Positions 6,939 through 15,825 of a DNA stretch of 64,000 bases are shown one piece after another; within the stretch, counting starts at the first letter, position 1; each line of letters opens with the position of its first letter. Under the pieces are notes generated by a model. The model did not search any database. It was given only the letters and a program-made list of their open reading frames with translations, and was not told where the DNA came from. The DNA lies in the NCBI GenBank assembly GCA_963817335.1, contig CAWFNX010000001.1, forward strand, positions 1,178,001 to 1,242,000, in the 5' to 3' direction. A program made the position numbers and the translations under genes. The stretch comes from AV40 sp963817335. Its GTDB lineage: Bacteria > Verrucomicrobiota > Verrucomicrobiia > Chthoniobacterales > UBA10450.

Positions 6939-9900
6939 CTAGCCGGCTGCTCGCGTCGGAAAGTTCAAGCTGACGACGTTGACGTGGCTTGATTCGATCA
7001 CGTCGTGGACAATCTTGCCGAGCTCGGCCGCTTCGTACGGTTTGGCAATGACGCCGCGGAAACCGAAGTCCTGATACCGGCTCATGGTTGCGTCCGTGGC
7101 GTAACCACTGGAGACGATCGCGTTTACGGTCGGATCGATCTCGATCAATTTCTTGAGCGCTTCCTTACCGCCCATTCCGCCGGGAAGGGTTAAATCCAGA
7201 ATCACCAGATCAAAGCGTTTACCGATCCGAAGGGTCTGCTGATACATTTCTACGCCTTGCAAAGCAGTAGCTGCTTGTGAGACCTCGTAACCGAGACGGG
7301 TCAGGGTGAACTCAACCAGATCGCGGATTGCATCTTCATCGTCGACAATGAGGACACGGCCAGTTCCTTTGATTTCGGACGTTACCCTCGCTGGCGTTTC
7401 CATCGGGAGGTCCTCTTCGGTCGCTGCCGCGGCCGGCAGATAAATCGTGAACGTGGTGCCGACGTGCACCTCGGACTCAACCGTCATCAAACCATTGTGA
7501 TTCTTGATGATGGAATAAGCGGTAGCCAAGCCGAGACCGTTACCCTTTGGTTTGGTTGTAAAGTACGGATCGAAGATCCGCTTCACATATTTCTCGGGAA
7601 TGCCAACGCCTTCGTCGCGAATCCGGAGTCGAACGTAGTCGCCGGGTGCAAGATCAGGTATGAGGGCATCGTTCGTGTCGTAGCAGAAGTTGTCGCATTT
7701 AACGTAGAGAGTCCCGCCATTCGGCATTGCCTGATCGGCGTTGACAACCAGGTTGGCGATAACCTGGCTGATTTGGCCGGCGTCGATTTCCGCCGGCGCG
7801 ATGTCGGGCGCGAAATCGAATTCACTACGATTCCGGCTGCCGCGGAGCGAAAAGCTAACTGTATCCTGAATCAGTTTTCCAATGGATGCCGTTTTCTTAA
7901 TTGGGGCGCCGCCGCGAGCGAACGTGAGCAGCTGTTGAGCGAGATCGCGCGCTCGCATCGAAGCGTTCTTGGCGTCATCGAGTCGGGTCGCCATTTCGTC
8001 GTCCGGTGGAAGGAGTAGTGAGGCGAGGGAAATGTTTCCGATAATCGCGGTGAGCAGGTTGTTGAAATCATGAGCGATGCCGCCGGCGAGTAATCCGAGT
8101 TGTTCGAGAGTTTCCGCTTTGCGGCGTTCCGCTTCGCTTCGCTGGCGCTCCGTGATGTCGCGGAAGACAAGGACGACGCCGCCGATTTCGTTCTTGTTGT
8201 CGCGAATCGGAGAGGCGACCTGCTCGATGATGCGTTCGTTGCCTTCTTTGGAGGTGAGGGTAACGGTCTCGGGCAGATTTACCAAGATGGACTGGGCCTC
8301 GTTGCGATAACCGCTCTTTTGCGCTTTCGCCTGAGTGGCGAGGTCGACGGTGACGTCAAAGACAGACTTGAGGGGCTGACCGATGGCTTCCTTGGAACGC
8401 CAGCCGGTCAACTTTTCCGCCTCATTATTCATCATTATGACTTTGCCGTTGACGTCGCAGGTAATAACGCCGTCGCCGATCGCGCGGAGAGTGATAGCGA
8501 GATTTTCCTTTTCGGTGTCCACTTGTTGCTCGAACTGCTTTCGTTCGGTCACATCGCGGACCATCGCGACGTAAAGTCGTTGTTGGGCGATGACCATTTC
8601 GCTCAAAGAAATTTCTGCGGGGAAAGTAATGTTCTTACGGGTACGACCGAGGGCGAGAGTGGTACTACCGGTTCGGCGCATCATTTCCGTCCAATTACAG
8701 GTCACCGGTTTGGCGTTCTGCTCGCCTTCGTAACGCTTCGGAACCAATCGGGTGAAGTTGTGCCCGATCATTTCATTGTCTCTGCATCCGAACATTCGTT
8801 CAGCGGCAGGATTCATTGACCGAATGACGCCGGTTTCCTCCAGCACGATCATCCCGTCGAGAATGTTTTCGATCACCGATCGAATGTGCGCCTCCGCATT
8901 TTCCAATTTCGCCAGTTGGCGCCTAACGAAGACAAAACTGTAGCTATTGGAAACGATCAGGATGCCGACCGCGAAGAAAGCAACGAATGCCAGGGCTGAC
9001 GTTCGCACGATTCGCTGGCGAGTGACGGAGTTCGTTCGCGTCTGGTAAACGCTAAGCTCGTTCGACTCAAAATTGGCGAGCATTTGGCGCACGTCGGACA
9101 TGATCGTTTCGCCGGCTGCACTCGCAGCAACGGTCTCCGGATCTTTGCCCGCCCGCTTGGCATCGATTTGAGGGACGGCCGTTGTGTTGATCCAGCGTTC
9201 GACGTTCGCCCGAATTTCAGCCAGGAGTTGAGCCTGCGCGGGCGAATCGGCAATCAGGATCGAGAGATAGCCGTTGTAAGTGTAGAAATCTGTTACGGCG
9301 CGTTTGTAAGCTTCCACGAACGAGTTTTCGCCAGTGAGAAGGTATCCGCGCTTTTCCTTTTCCATCTCGATGACCGCGCGATCGAGTTTCGGCAGAAAAT
9401 CGAGTATCTGGGTCGACTGCGTTGCCCACGCCTGATCATGCGTGCGTTGATTGAGCGCGATTTGTTCTTCGTCCTGAAAGGATTGGAGAATGTCGCGGGC
9501 TTGATCGAGAAGAGAATTGCCGAGCCCGGAGGCGGCCGTGGCGTCTGACGAGCTCTTGATCCGGCGCGCCTTGATTTCGGGATCGGCGACCGCGGCGCAC
9601 CATTTTTGGACGATGTCCTGAACTTTCATTATCCGTTTGCGTTGGTTGGCACTGTCCAGAATGAGGCCCATCAAATCCTCGGTGTGTTGCTTAATCAATT
9701 CCCGTCGTTTCTCGAACGAGGCCGCATAAGCTTCACCGGCGCTTAACAAGAACCCGCGATGGCTGCTTTCCAGGCTAGCCACGTCGTTTTCGATCAGGCT
9801 GCTCAGGCGAATGACCGCTATGGTGTGACTGCGCAAGGTGTCTTGGTAATGCTCGCGAAGGCTGACCAGTAGAAATACTGCGACGAGAAAAATGATGACC

Positions 9901-10052
9901 GCGACCCCGACGGTGGTGCCAGAGAGAAGCTTAAAATGGAAATGCTTCTGACTAAAAAGCCAGTCGCCGATGCGCCCAAAAAGCGACCGTCGCGGTTTTT
10001 TGATCAGCGGCGTTGGTTCGGCGTCGCCCGGTTGATTTACCATAATTGCCAT
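6939..10052 (-). CDS. CHASE3-PAS hybrid sensor histidine kinase with receiver domain
   Basis: A 1,037-residue membrane sensor. TM1 (about 46-66) and TM2 (about 350-372) enclose a periplasmic region made of two consecutive CHASE3-like helical domains (about 70-190 with ESSHRGFLLSAGE, 205-335 with MEKEKRGYLLTGE). Then come two PAS domains (NILDGMIVLEETG, AIGDGVITCDVNG), an H box GIAHDFNNLLTAIIG with phospho-His near 661, an ATPase with NADQAM, DEGVGIP and GNGLGLA, and a C-terminal receiver (VDDED, phospho-Asp near 953 in VILDLTLPGG, IAKPYE). No separate response regulator is adjacent. The H-box type is that of NtrB-like soluble-output hybrids; the signal is unknown. Confidence 0.95.
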   Translation of the reverse strand: MAIMVNQPGDAEPTPLIKKPRRSLFGRIGDWLFSQKHFHFKLLSGTTVGVAVIIFLVAVFLLVSLREHYQDTLRSHTIAVIRLSSLIENDVASLESSHRGFLLSAGEAYAASFEKRRELIKQHTEDLMGLILDSANQRKRIMKVQDIVQKWCAAVADPEIKARRIKSSSDATAASGLGNSLLDQARDILQSFQDEEQIALNQRTHDQAWATQSTQILDFLPKLDRAVIEMEKEKRGYLLTGENSFVEAYKRAVTDFYTYNGYLSILIADSPAQAQLLAEIRANVERWINTTAVPQIDAKRAGKDPETVAASAAGETIMSDVRQMLANFESNELSVYQTRTNSVTRQRIVRTSALAFVAFFAVGILIVSNSYSFVFVRRQLAKLENAEAHIRSVIENILDGMIVLEETGVIRSMNPAAERMFGCRDNEMIGHNFTRLVPKRYEGEQNAKPVTCNWTEMMRRTGSTTLALGRTRKNITFPAEISLSEMVIAQQRLYVAMVRDVTERKQFEQQVDTEKENLAITLRAIGDGVITCDVNGKVIMMNNEAEKLTGWRSKEAIGQPLKSVFDVTVDLATQAKAQKSGYRNEAQSILVNLPETVTLTSKEGNERIIEQVASPIRDNKNEIGGVVLVFRDITERQRSEAERRKAETLEQLGLLAGGIAHDFNNLLTAIIGNISLASLLLPPDDEMATRLDDAKNASMRARDLAQQLLTFARGGAPIKKTASIGKLIQDTVSFSLRGSRNRSEFDFAPDIAPAEIDAGQISQVIANLVVNADQAMPNGGTLYVKCDNFCYDTNDALIPDLAPGDYVRLRIRDEGVGIPEKYVKRIFDPYFTTKPKGNGLGLATAYSIIKNHNGLMTVESEVHVGTTFTIYLPAAAATEEDLPMETPARVTSEIKGTGRVLIVDDEDAIRDLVEFTLTRLGYEVSQAATALQGVEMYQQTLRIGKRFDLVILDLTLPGGMGGKEALKKLIEIDPTVNAIVSSGYATDATMSRYQDFGFRGVIAKPYEAAELGKIVHDVIESSHVNVVSLNFPTRAAG

Positions 10053-10118
10053 AGAGCAGCTCCCCTGCCAGCTCGACTCTCGCGATCCCGCACGGCGCCG
10101 CTCTCCCCCAAAGCAGGG

Positions 10119-10862
10119 TCAGTACCACAGCCTAACTAAGTACAATCCTTCTGCTGGCGCGGCATAACGCGCCCCTCGAACGCTCCCGGTTCTCAAATTC
10201 GCGTCGATTTCGGCGATATTCGCTCTCTGAACGGCGACCCGTGTCATCGCCCCGACCATCAGCCGCACCATCTTATATAGGAATCCGTCTCCGCTGATTT
10301 CAATTGAGACGTTTGGGGCGCGGCCTCGAATTCGACAGGACCATATGGTCCGAACGGTACCCTCTTCTTTTTTCCCGCGGTTTGCCGCGTAGCCGGCGAA
10401 ATCGTGCTTACCAACGAACCTTTCTCCGGCCGCCCCTAACAAGTCGAGATCGAGCGGGGTCTTAATGTGCCACGCGCGGTTCAACTCCAACGGTGGCAGG
10501 ATCGGCCCGGCCCAAATCCGGTAGCGATAGGTTTTTCCTTTTGCGGAAAAGCGCGCGTGGAAGTTTTGAGAAACGTATCGGCAACGCAAAACGCGAATTG
10601 TGGCCGGCAGCACCGCATTCAAGGCGACGACCCAGCGCGTTGCCGCCAGCTTGCGGTCCGGAAGATCGACGTGGGCACACTGGGCCAGCGCATGCACACC
10701 GGCATCGGTCCGTCCGGCGCCATGAACGCGAGCCGGCGCCCCTGAAATTCGGTGAATCGCCCGCTCGAGTTCATCCTGGACAGTCTTGTGATGGGTTTGA
10801 CTCTGCCATCCGGCAAACCCAGATCCTTCGTAAGCGACAATTAACTTGAGGCGCTGCGACAT
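10119..10862 (-). CDS. truA: tRNA pseudouridine(38-40) synthase
   Basis: TruA converts U38-U40 of the tRNA anticodon arm to pseudouridine. The catalytic aspartate lies in GAGRTDAGVHALAQ, with GSGFAGWQSQ near the N-terminus and YRYRIW, HDFAGYA and GDGFLYKMVRLMVG downstream. The ATG at 10862 (MSQRLKLIVAY) is chosen over a longer frame to 10913, because it lies four bases after the ruvX stop and gives 247 residues, close to the family norm. It is co-directional with ruvX and manC, so probably one leftward transcript. Confidence 0.95.
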   Translation of the reverse strand: MSQRLKLIVAYEGSGFAGWQSQTHHKTVQDELERAIHRISGAPARVHGAGRTDAGVHALAQCAHVDLPDRKLAATRWVVALNAVLPATIRVLRCRYVSQNFHARFSAKGKTYRYRIWAGPILPPLELNRAWHIKTPLDLDLLGAAGERFVGKHDFAGYAANRGKKEEGTVRTIWSCRIRGRAPNVSIEISGDGFLYKMVRLMVGAMTRVAVQRANIAEIDANLRTGSVRGARYAAPAEGLYLVRLWY

Positions 10863-10866
10863 CCTC

Positions 10867-11304
10867 TCACCCGTCCGCCGGATTTGCCTCGACCGCGGCC
10901 TGCGTGCGATCAAGGTAGCCCTGCAAAATCATTTGGGCGGCGACCTGGTCGATGAACTTGCGGGTCTCGCGTGTTTTTTTCCCGGCGTCTCTCATCGCCC
11001 GATTGGCCGCGACCGTAGTTAAGCGTTCGTCCCAAGTCTCGACCGCACACGGAAGTTTTCGGCGAAGTTCCTGAGCGAAATCCAATGCCTTTTTGGCGGC
11101 ATCACCAATCGCGCCGCTCATGTGTCGCGGAATTCCAATCACGACCTTGTCGATCTTTCGATCTCTAACGATCTCGGCAATGCGGTTGGCGGAGTCCTTG
11201 TTTGCCGGGATAGTTTGCAGGGGGTGCGCCAGGAAGCGCAGTTCATCCGAGATCGCCAGCCCAATTCGCGCCTCACCGAAGTCGATCCCCAAGAACGGGT
11301 TCAT
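10867..11304 (-). CDS. ruvX: Holliday junction resolvase-like RuvX / pre-16S rRNA processing nuclease YqgF
   Basis: The 145-residue RNase-H-fold protein has the first catalytic Asp in FLGIDFGEARIGLAISD, VIGIPRHMSG, and the later acidic residues in VETWDERLTT and FIDQVAAQMILQGYLD. In E. coli the homologue trims the 5' end of 16S rRNA. It is placed six bases after manC and five before the truA start. Confidence 0.95.
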   Translation of the reverse strand: MNPFLGIDFGEARIGLAISDELRFLAHPLQTIPANKDSANRIAEIVRDRKIDKVVIGIPRHMSGAIGDAAKKALDFAQELRRKLPCAVETWDERLTTVAANRAMRDAGKKTRETRKFIDQVAAQMILQGYLDRTQAAVEANPADG

Positions 11305-11310
11305 GGTCGA

Positions 11311-12381
11311 TTACTGCAGCTCGGGCGGCAGCTTTGCCACCAGGTTTTTGATGCGTTCGGCCTCGTGACGATGACAAATCAAAATGGCATCGGCAGTTCG
11401 GACCACGATCAAATTGCGAACGCCCAGCAGCGCGATCGCCGTATCGCCGTCATTGAAGATAATGTTGTCGCTCGAATCGAGCGCGGTCAGGGCCAGATTG
11501 GCGGCATTTCCGTGCGCATCTTTTTTGAAGTAGCGCGCCACTGCCTGCCAGCTTCCGACATCGTCCCAATCAAAACTGGCTTCGACGACCAAAACCCGGT
11601 CGGCTTTTTCCATGATTGCGTAGTCGAAGGATATCCGCGGCAGGCTGGAAAAACGGTCGCGCAAAAGTTTATCGAGATTCTTCGGGGAACGGACTTGGGA
11701 GATGAAATCAGCAAGCTCGGGGGCGTGGCGGTTGAATTCACTCAGAACCGTGGGCACCGCCCAAACAAACATTCCGGCGTTCCAGCGAAAGTTTCCTTTT
11801 CGCAAAAACGATTCGGCGAGATCGACATTTGGTTTCTCGCGAAATCGAACGACGCGATGGACAGCGATCTTGCCTCCACTGCGCAAGCGCACCACGTCGC
11901 CCTGTTCGATATAACCGAACCCGGGACAAGCCCAAGTGGGTTTGATACCGATTGTGACAAGGGCGCCGGTCTCTTGAGCAGCGGCCGCCGCCGTCTTCAT
12001 CGTTTCCTGAAACGCTTCGCGATCTGCGATTACGTGATCGGCCGGCAAGACCAGCATCGTAGCCGCATGGTCTCGGGCGGCGATCCAACCGGCGCCGAGC
12101 GCGACCGCTGCGGCAGTATCACGTTTCACCGGTTCAGCCACGATGTTCTCTTTTGGAAAACGCTTCAGTAAATCACGAACGCTTTTTTCTTGTTCGACAT
12201 TGGTGAGAATCAAGATCCGCTCAGGCGGAACGAGTCCATCAAGCCGCGCGATTGTTTCCTCGAGAAGAGTTCGATCGGACACCAGGCGCAGGAGTTGCTT
12301 TGGCCGATTGCGACGACTCAACGGCCAGAACCGTTCGCCGCTGCCGCCGGCCAGAATGAGGGCGTAGATCGAATTATCCAT
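11311..12381 (-). CDS. manC: Mannose-1-phosphate guanylyltransferase
   Basis: The enzyme makes GDP-mannose from mannose-1-phosphate and GTP for glycan synthesis. About 356 residues from the ATG at 12381 (MDNSIYALILAGG); an in-frame start at 12396 is possible. It shows the nucleotide-binding GGSGERFWP, NRPKQLL, LVLPADH, IGIKPTWACPGFGYIE, RFREKP and FDWDDVGSW. The C-terminal phosphomannose isomerase domain of longer ManC proteins is absent, so this is the single-domain type. First gene of a leftward run manC-ruvX-truA. Confidence 0.94.
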   Translation of the reverse strand: MDNSIYALILAGGSGERFWPLSRRNRPKQLLRLVSDRTLLEETIARLDGLVPPERILILTNVEQEKSVRDLLKRFPKENIVAEPVKRDTAAAVALGAGWIAARDHAATMLVLPADHVIADREAFQETMKTAAAAAQETGALVTIGIKPTWACPGFGYIEQGDVVRLRSGGKIAVHRVVRFREKPNVDLAESFLRKGNFRWNAGMFVWAVPTVLSEFNRHAPELADFISQVRSPKNLDKLLRDRFSSLPRISFDYAIMEKADRVLVVEASFDWDDVGSWQAVARYFKKDAHGNAANLALTALDSSDNIIFNDGDTAIALLGVRNLIVVRTADAILICHRHEAERIKNLVAKLPPELQ

Positions 12382-12466
12382 GTCCGAAACTGCCAATAGC
12401 GAAAGTCACGCGAGAGCGAAGATTTTCCCGTTTATTTTTCGCAAACGAGACGTATAAGAATACCCG

Positions 12467-12769
12467 ATGTCGCTCTCAGTATCCATTCCAAAAGCTTCCG
12501 AGCAGGTTCGGCTCGAGAATTTGTTGAGCCTCACCCGAACGGCGTTCGGCCTTGGCATCGGCATGCTCGTCGCCGACAAGATTAAAAGTCCGGCCCGGCA
12601 GACCGCGGCAATTGCGCTCATGTCAGTGGGCGCTTTGGCAGCCGTTCCCTTTCTAGTCAAAGTTGCGCTTGCTCGAATCAATCGTCCGGAATCCGAGCGC
12701 GGGAGTCGGGCTCGACTGCGCTCGATCCGCGGTGACTCGGGTTATCGCTCAGAAGTTGATATCTATTGA
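12467..12769 (+). CDS. Small membrane-associated hypothetical protein
   Basis: 100 residues with two hydrophobic stretches (TAFGLGIGMLVADKI at about 27-41 and TAAIALMSVGALAAVPFLVKV at about 46-66), flanked by an N-terminal amphipathic segment and an Arg/Ser-rich tail. It resembles short envelope or YtxH-like proteins but no family is certain. The start ATG follows an AT-rich stretch upstream of manC, so it is divergently transcribed. A leftward frame over the same DNA (12406-12681) is Arg/Thr-rich and unlike a protein. Confidence 0.6.
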   Translation: MSLSVSIPKASEQVRLENLLSLTRTAFGLGIGMLVADKIKSPARQTAAIALMSVGALAAVPFLVKVALARINRPESERGSRARLRSIRGDSGYRSEVDIY

Positions 12770-12772
12770 GCG

Positions 12773-12840
12773 GTTGTAGAGGCGCTTGTGCCAAGCGCCT
12801 GTTTAGTCAGTTCGGCGTTTGGTACAAACGCCGCTACAAC
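12773..12840. repeat. Double-hairpin REP-like repeat (type B)
   Basis: GTTGTAGA at the left end and GCTACAAC at the right end are near-perfect inverse copies. They enclose two hairpins, AGGCGCTTGTGCCAAGCGCCT and GGCGTTTGGTACAAACGCC. The architecture matches the type A repeats but the hairpin sequences differ. It sits 3 bases after a stop codon and may also terminate transcription. Confidence 0.8.
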
Positions 12841-12887
12841 TCATAGCGCTTGCGCCACGTCTTCGGCCGGATTAAGCCTCTTCGCAC

Positions 12888-14516
12888 ATGGCCCGACCAT
12901 CGTTATCGTCCGCCGAACCGCTCCGCGATTTCTGTCGCGAGATTTTAAAACAAGAAGCAGTCCTCCGGCAGGGCGGGGGAAAGTCTGGACTGGAACGGCA
13001 ACGCAAGCTCGGACGGTTGCCCGCGCGGGAACGAATCGCCCAGCTCCTCGATAAAGACGCGCAGTTTTTCGAGATCGGCCTTTGGGCCGCCTACAAAATG
13101 TATCAGGAGTGGGGAAATATCGTTGCGGCCGGCGTGATTGCCGGCATCGGCAACGTTTCCGGCATCCCGTGCATGATCATTGCCAACGACGCGTCTGTGA
13201 AAGCCGGAGCGTTTTTTCCGGCGACGTGCAAAAAGCTGCTGCGGGCCCAACGAATCGCCTTCGAATCCGCCCTTCCGATTATTTATCTGGTTGATTCCGC
13301 CGGAGTGTTCTTGCCGATGCAGGACGAAATTTTTCCCGACGAAGATGATTTCGGCCGAATCTTTCGAAACAACTCCGTTATTTCCGCCGCCGGAATCCCG
13401 CAGTTCGCCGCGATCATGGGAAACTGCGTGGCCGGGGGCGCTTACTTGCCGGTCCTTTGCGACAAGATTTTGATGACTGAAGGCAGCGGCCTTTATCTCG
13501 CGGGCCCGTCCCTGGTCAAAGCGGCGATCGGTCAAATTGTCGATCAAGAAGAGTTGGGTGGCGCGAAAATGCATTCCGAAATCAGCGGCACCGTCGACTT
13601 CTACGAAAAGAGCGACGAATCCTGTTTGAAACGGTTGCGCTCGCTGGTTTCCTTGTTACCGGAAGCGGCGGCAGCCAAACAAAAGGGCGATAACAAGCCG
13701 GTGAAACCGTCGAAGGATCCGGATGCGCTTTACCATCTGGTCAGTCTGGACGGGCAGAAAAATTACGACGCGCGTGATCTTCTGGCGTCGATCGTCGATC
13801 CAAATTCAATGAACGAATACAAGGCCGACCACGGCAAAACGCTCGTGACTACCTACGCGCGGATTGGGGGACGGCCGGTTGGGATCATTGCCAGCCAGCG
13901 TTTGCAAGTGCGAACGAAAAAGGAAGGCATCCAAATGGGTGGCGTCATTTATTCCGACAGCGCGGACAAAGCGGCCCGGTTTGTGATGGATTGCAACCAG
14001 GACAGTTTGCCGATCATTTTCTTTCAAGACGTGACCGGCTTCATGGTTGGCCGCGACGCCGAACAAAGCGGAATCATTCGGAGCGGAGCGAAACTGGTAA
14101 ACGCGGTCAGCAATTCAGTCGTACCAAAGATCACCGTTGTCGTCGGTGGTTCGTTCGGCGCCGGAAACTATGCTTTGTGTGGCAAGGCTTACGATCCGCG
14201 CTTCCTGGTGGCCTGGCCGAGCGCGCGATATGCCGTGATGGGCGCGGCCCAGGCTTCGGACACGGTGTTTTCGATTCTGGCCCGCGCGCGTGAGCGGGGG
14301 GATAAAAAAGCGACCCACGAAGAACTCGACGAGCTGCGCAAGAAAGTAAAAGCCAGTTATGAGGAGCAAACCGACATCCGCTACGGCGCGGCGCGTGGCT
14401 GGGTCGATGCCATCATTCAACCGCACGAAACGCGCGAAACCCTGATTCAACTTCTGCAATACGTTTCGCGTCCAATGCCGAAGGCGCATTTCCACACCGG
14501 GGTGATCCAGGTTTAA
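12888..14516 (+). CDS. Acyl-CoA carboxylase, carboxyltransferase (beta) subunit
   Basis: A 542-residue biotin-dependent carboxyltransferase of the methylcrotonyl/propionyl-CoA carboxylase type: carboxybiotin plus acyl-CoA gives carboxyacyl-CoA. The N-terminal crotonase-fold half has GRLPARERIAQLLD, IANDASVKAGAFFP and GNCVAGGAYLP. The C-terminal half has VTGFMVGRDAEQSGIIRSGAK and VVGGSFGAGNYALCG. These are closest to methylcrotonyl-CoA carboxylase beta, and an enoyl-CoA hydratase follows, which would fit leucine degradation. The biotin carboxylase (alpha) subunit and acyl-CoA dehydrogenase expected in that pathway are not in the window. Substrate is inferred. Confidence 0.93.
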   Translation: MARPSLSSAEPLRDFCREILKQEAVLRQGGGKSGLERQRKLGRLPARERIAQLLDKDAQFFEIGLWAAYKMYQEWGNIVAAGVIAGIGNVSGIPCMIIANDASVKAGAFFPATCKKLLRAQRIAFESALPIIYLVDSAGVFLPMQDEIFPDEDDFGRIFRNNSVISAAGIPQFAAIMGNCVAGGAYLPVLCDKILMTEGSGLYLAGPSLVKAAIGQIVDQEELGGAKMHSEISGTVDFYEKSDESCLKRLRSLVSLLPEAAAAKQKGDNKPVKPSKDPDALYHLVSLDGQKNYDARDLLASIVDPNSMNEYKADHGKTLVTTYARIGGRPVGIIASQRLQVRTKKEGIQMGGVIYSDSADKAARFVMDCNQDSLPIIFFQDVTGFMVGRDAEQSGIIRSGAKLVNAVSNSVVPKITVVVGGSFGAGNYALCGKAYDPRFLVAWPSARYAVMGAAQASDTVFSILARARERGDKKATHEELDELRKKVKASYEEQTDIRYGAARGWVDAIIQPHETRETLIQLLQYVSRPMPKAHFHTGVIQV

Positions 14517-14554
14517 ATTGTGATCGCTGATTTATGACTTCGGAGGTCTGAGTT

Positions 14555-15319
14555 ATGCCAGTGCTTCTTGTCGAAAAACTAACGCCGCAGGTCACGGTCG
14601 TAACTTTAAATCGTCCGGAGCGCCGCAACTCGCTGACCATTGAGTTGCTGAGCAATTTGATTTCGGCGATTAAAGCAGCCTCCGATCAGCCTAACGAGCG
14701 CGTGCTTATTCTGCGCGGGGCGGGAGCGGCGTTTTGCACCGGACTCGATTTGAAAGAAGCCGCGGACCAAAGAAAAGCACATGCAACGGCTGATATGGTT
14801 GCAAAAGCTTTGGTGACACTGGCCGAAGCCCGGGTGGTGACAATCGCCGCGGTTCATGGAGCCGCTGTTGCCGGCGGCGCGGGAATTATGTCCGCGTGTG
14901 ACTTTGTCGTCGCGGCCAAGAAAACGAAAATTGGTTACCCCGAGGTTCGTCGTGGGCTCGTCGCCGGGCTGGTGATGACCTTCCTGCGTCGGCAAGTCGG
15001 CGAACGAAACCTGCGCGAGCTGGTGCTCGGCGGCGAATTGATTGACGCGGCTCGGGCCAAAGAAATTGGTCTCGTTAATCGCGTGGTCGAGCCTGACGAA
15101 GTAATAAACGAGGCAATGAAGTTCGCCGATTCGGTCTTACAAGGCGCGCCCAATGCCATTGGGGAAACTAAACATCTTATCGAAGAGCTTTGGTCGAGCT
15201 CGGTGAAGGCAGACGTCGACCGCGCGTTGAAGCATCACATGCAGGCGCGCGAATCTGACGAAGCGCGCGAAGGCATCGCCGCCTTCAACGAAAAGCGCAA
15301 ACCGAATTGGGCGAAGTAA
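14555..15319 (+). CDS. Enoyl-CoA hydratase/isomerase family protein
   Basis: 254-residue crotonase. The oxyanion hole lies in RGAGAAFCTGLDL and HGAAVAGGAGIMSACDF, with the usual NRPERRNSL at the start and PEVRRGLVAG further on. The position after a methylcrotonyl-type carboxylase subunit (38 bases) suggests methylglutaconyl-CoA hydratase, but crotonase substrates cannot be read reliably. The catalytic glutamates of classical hydratases are not obvious at both usual positions. It ends 8 bases before the convergent DUF5684 gene. Confidence 0.9.
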   Translation: MPVLLVEKLTPQVTVVTLNRPERRNSLTIELLSNLISAIKAASDQPNERVLILRGAGAAFCTGLDLKEAADQRKAHATADMVAKALVTLAEARVVTIAAVHGAAVAGGAGIMSACDFVVAAKKTKIGYPEVRRGLVAGLVMTFLRRQVGERNLRELVLGGELIDAARAKEIGLVNRVVEPDEVINEAMKFADSVLQGAPNAIGETKHLIEELWSSSVKADVDRALKHHMQARESDEAREGIAAFNEKRKPNWAK

Positions 15320-15326
15320 ACGCCGT

Positions 15327-15758
15327 CTAGGATGCAGCGGGCAGAGGGGCTGCTGACGATGTACCGTGGTATTGGGCACTGCCAAAACCCAGGATCGGGT
15401 AAAAAATGAACGGCAGGAAAACCAATCCAATGCCGAAGCCAACGCCCTTGCCGAATGCTTTTGCCACATCGATGCAAAGAATGATGATGATGATCAAGTT
15501 GACAAAGGGGATGAACATCAAAATCAGCCACCACCCCGGACGTCCCGCGACCTTGCAAAAGAAATAAAGATTCACAATCGGGATAATCGCTGCCCAACCG
15601 GGTTGTCCAGCCTTGCTGAACATCTTCCACCAGGAAGCGATCATTAGAATGATAACGACGGAATAGCAGAGCCAGAAAACGGGTCCCGGCGCCTTCGGTT
15701 CGGCAGCTTCGGAGGTTTCCTGGGCGAGGAATGGCAGGAAAAGCAATAGTGATGTCAT
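15327..15758 (-). CDS. DUF5684 membrane protein
   Basis: 143 residues with an N-terminal signal or TM (LLLFLPFLA) and three further hydrophobic helices. The core GQPGWAAIIPIVNLYFFCKVAGRPGW, then LILMFIPFVNLIIIII and FGKGVGFGIGLVFLPFIFYPILGF, is the DUF5684 pattern. The function of the family is unknown. Convergent with the hydratase; the next leftward gene upstream starts at 16584. Confidence 0.85.
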   Translation of the reverse strand: MTSLLLFLPFLAQETSEAAEPKAPGPVFWLCYSVVIILMIASWWKMFSKAGQPGWAAIIPIVNLYFFCKVAGRPGWWLILMFIPFVNLIIIIILCIDVAKAFGKGVGFGIGLVFLPFIFYPILGFGSAQYHGTSSAAPLPAAS

Positions 15759-15825
15759 AGTGGGTTAAGCTTTTGGAAGACGCAGAGTTAGCGAGCTGCG
15801 TTGCGATGGGCAAGAACAAATCTTA

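Noticed and set aside
8100..8819. Rightward 239-residue frame inside the kinase gene
   Set aside because: Antisense shadow of the PAS and H-box part of the histidine kinase.
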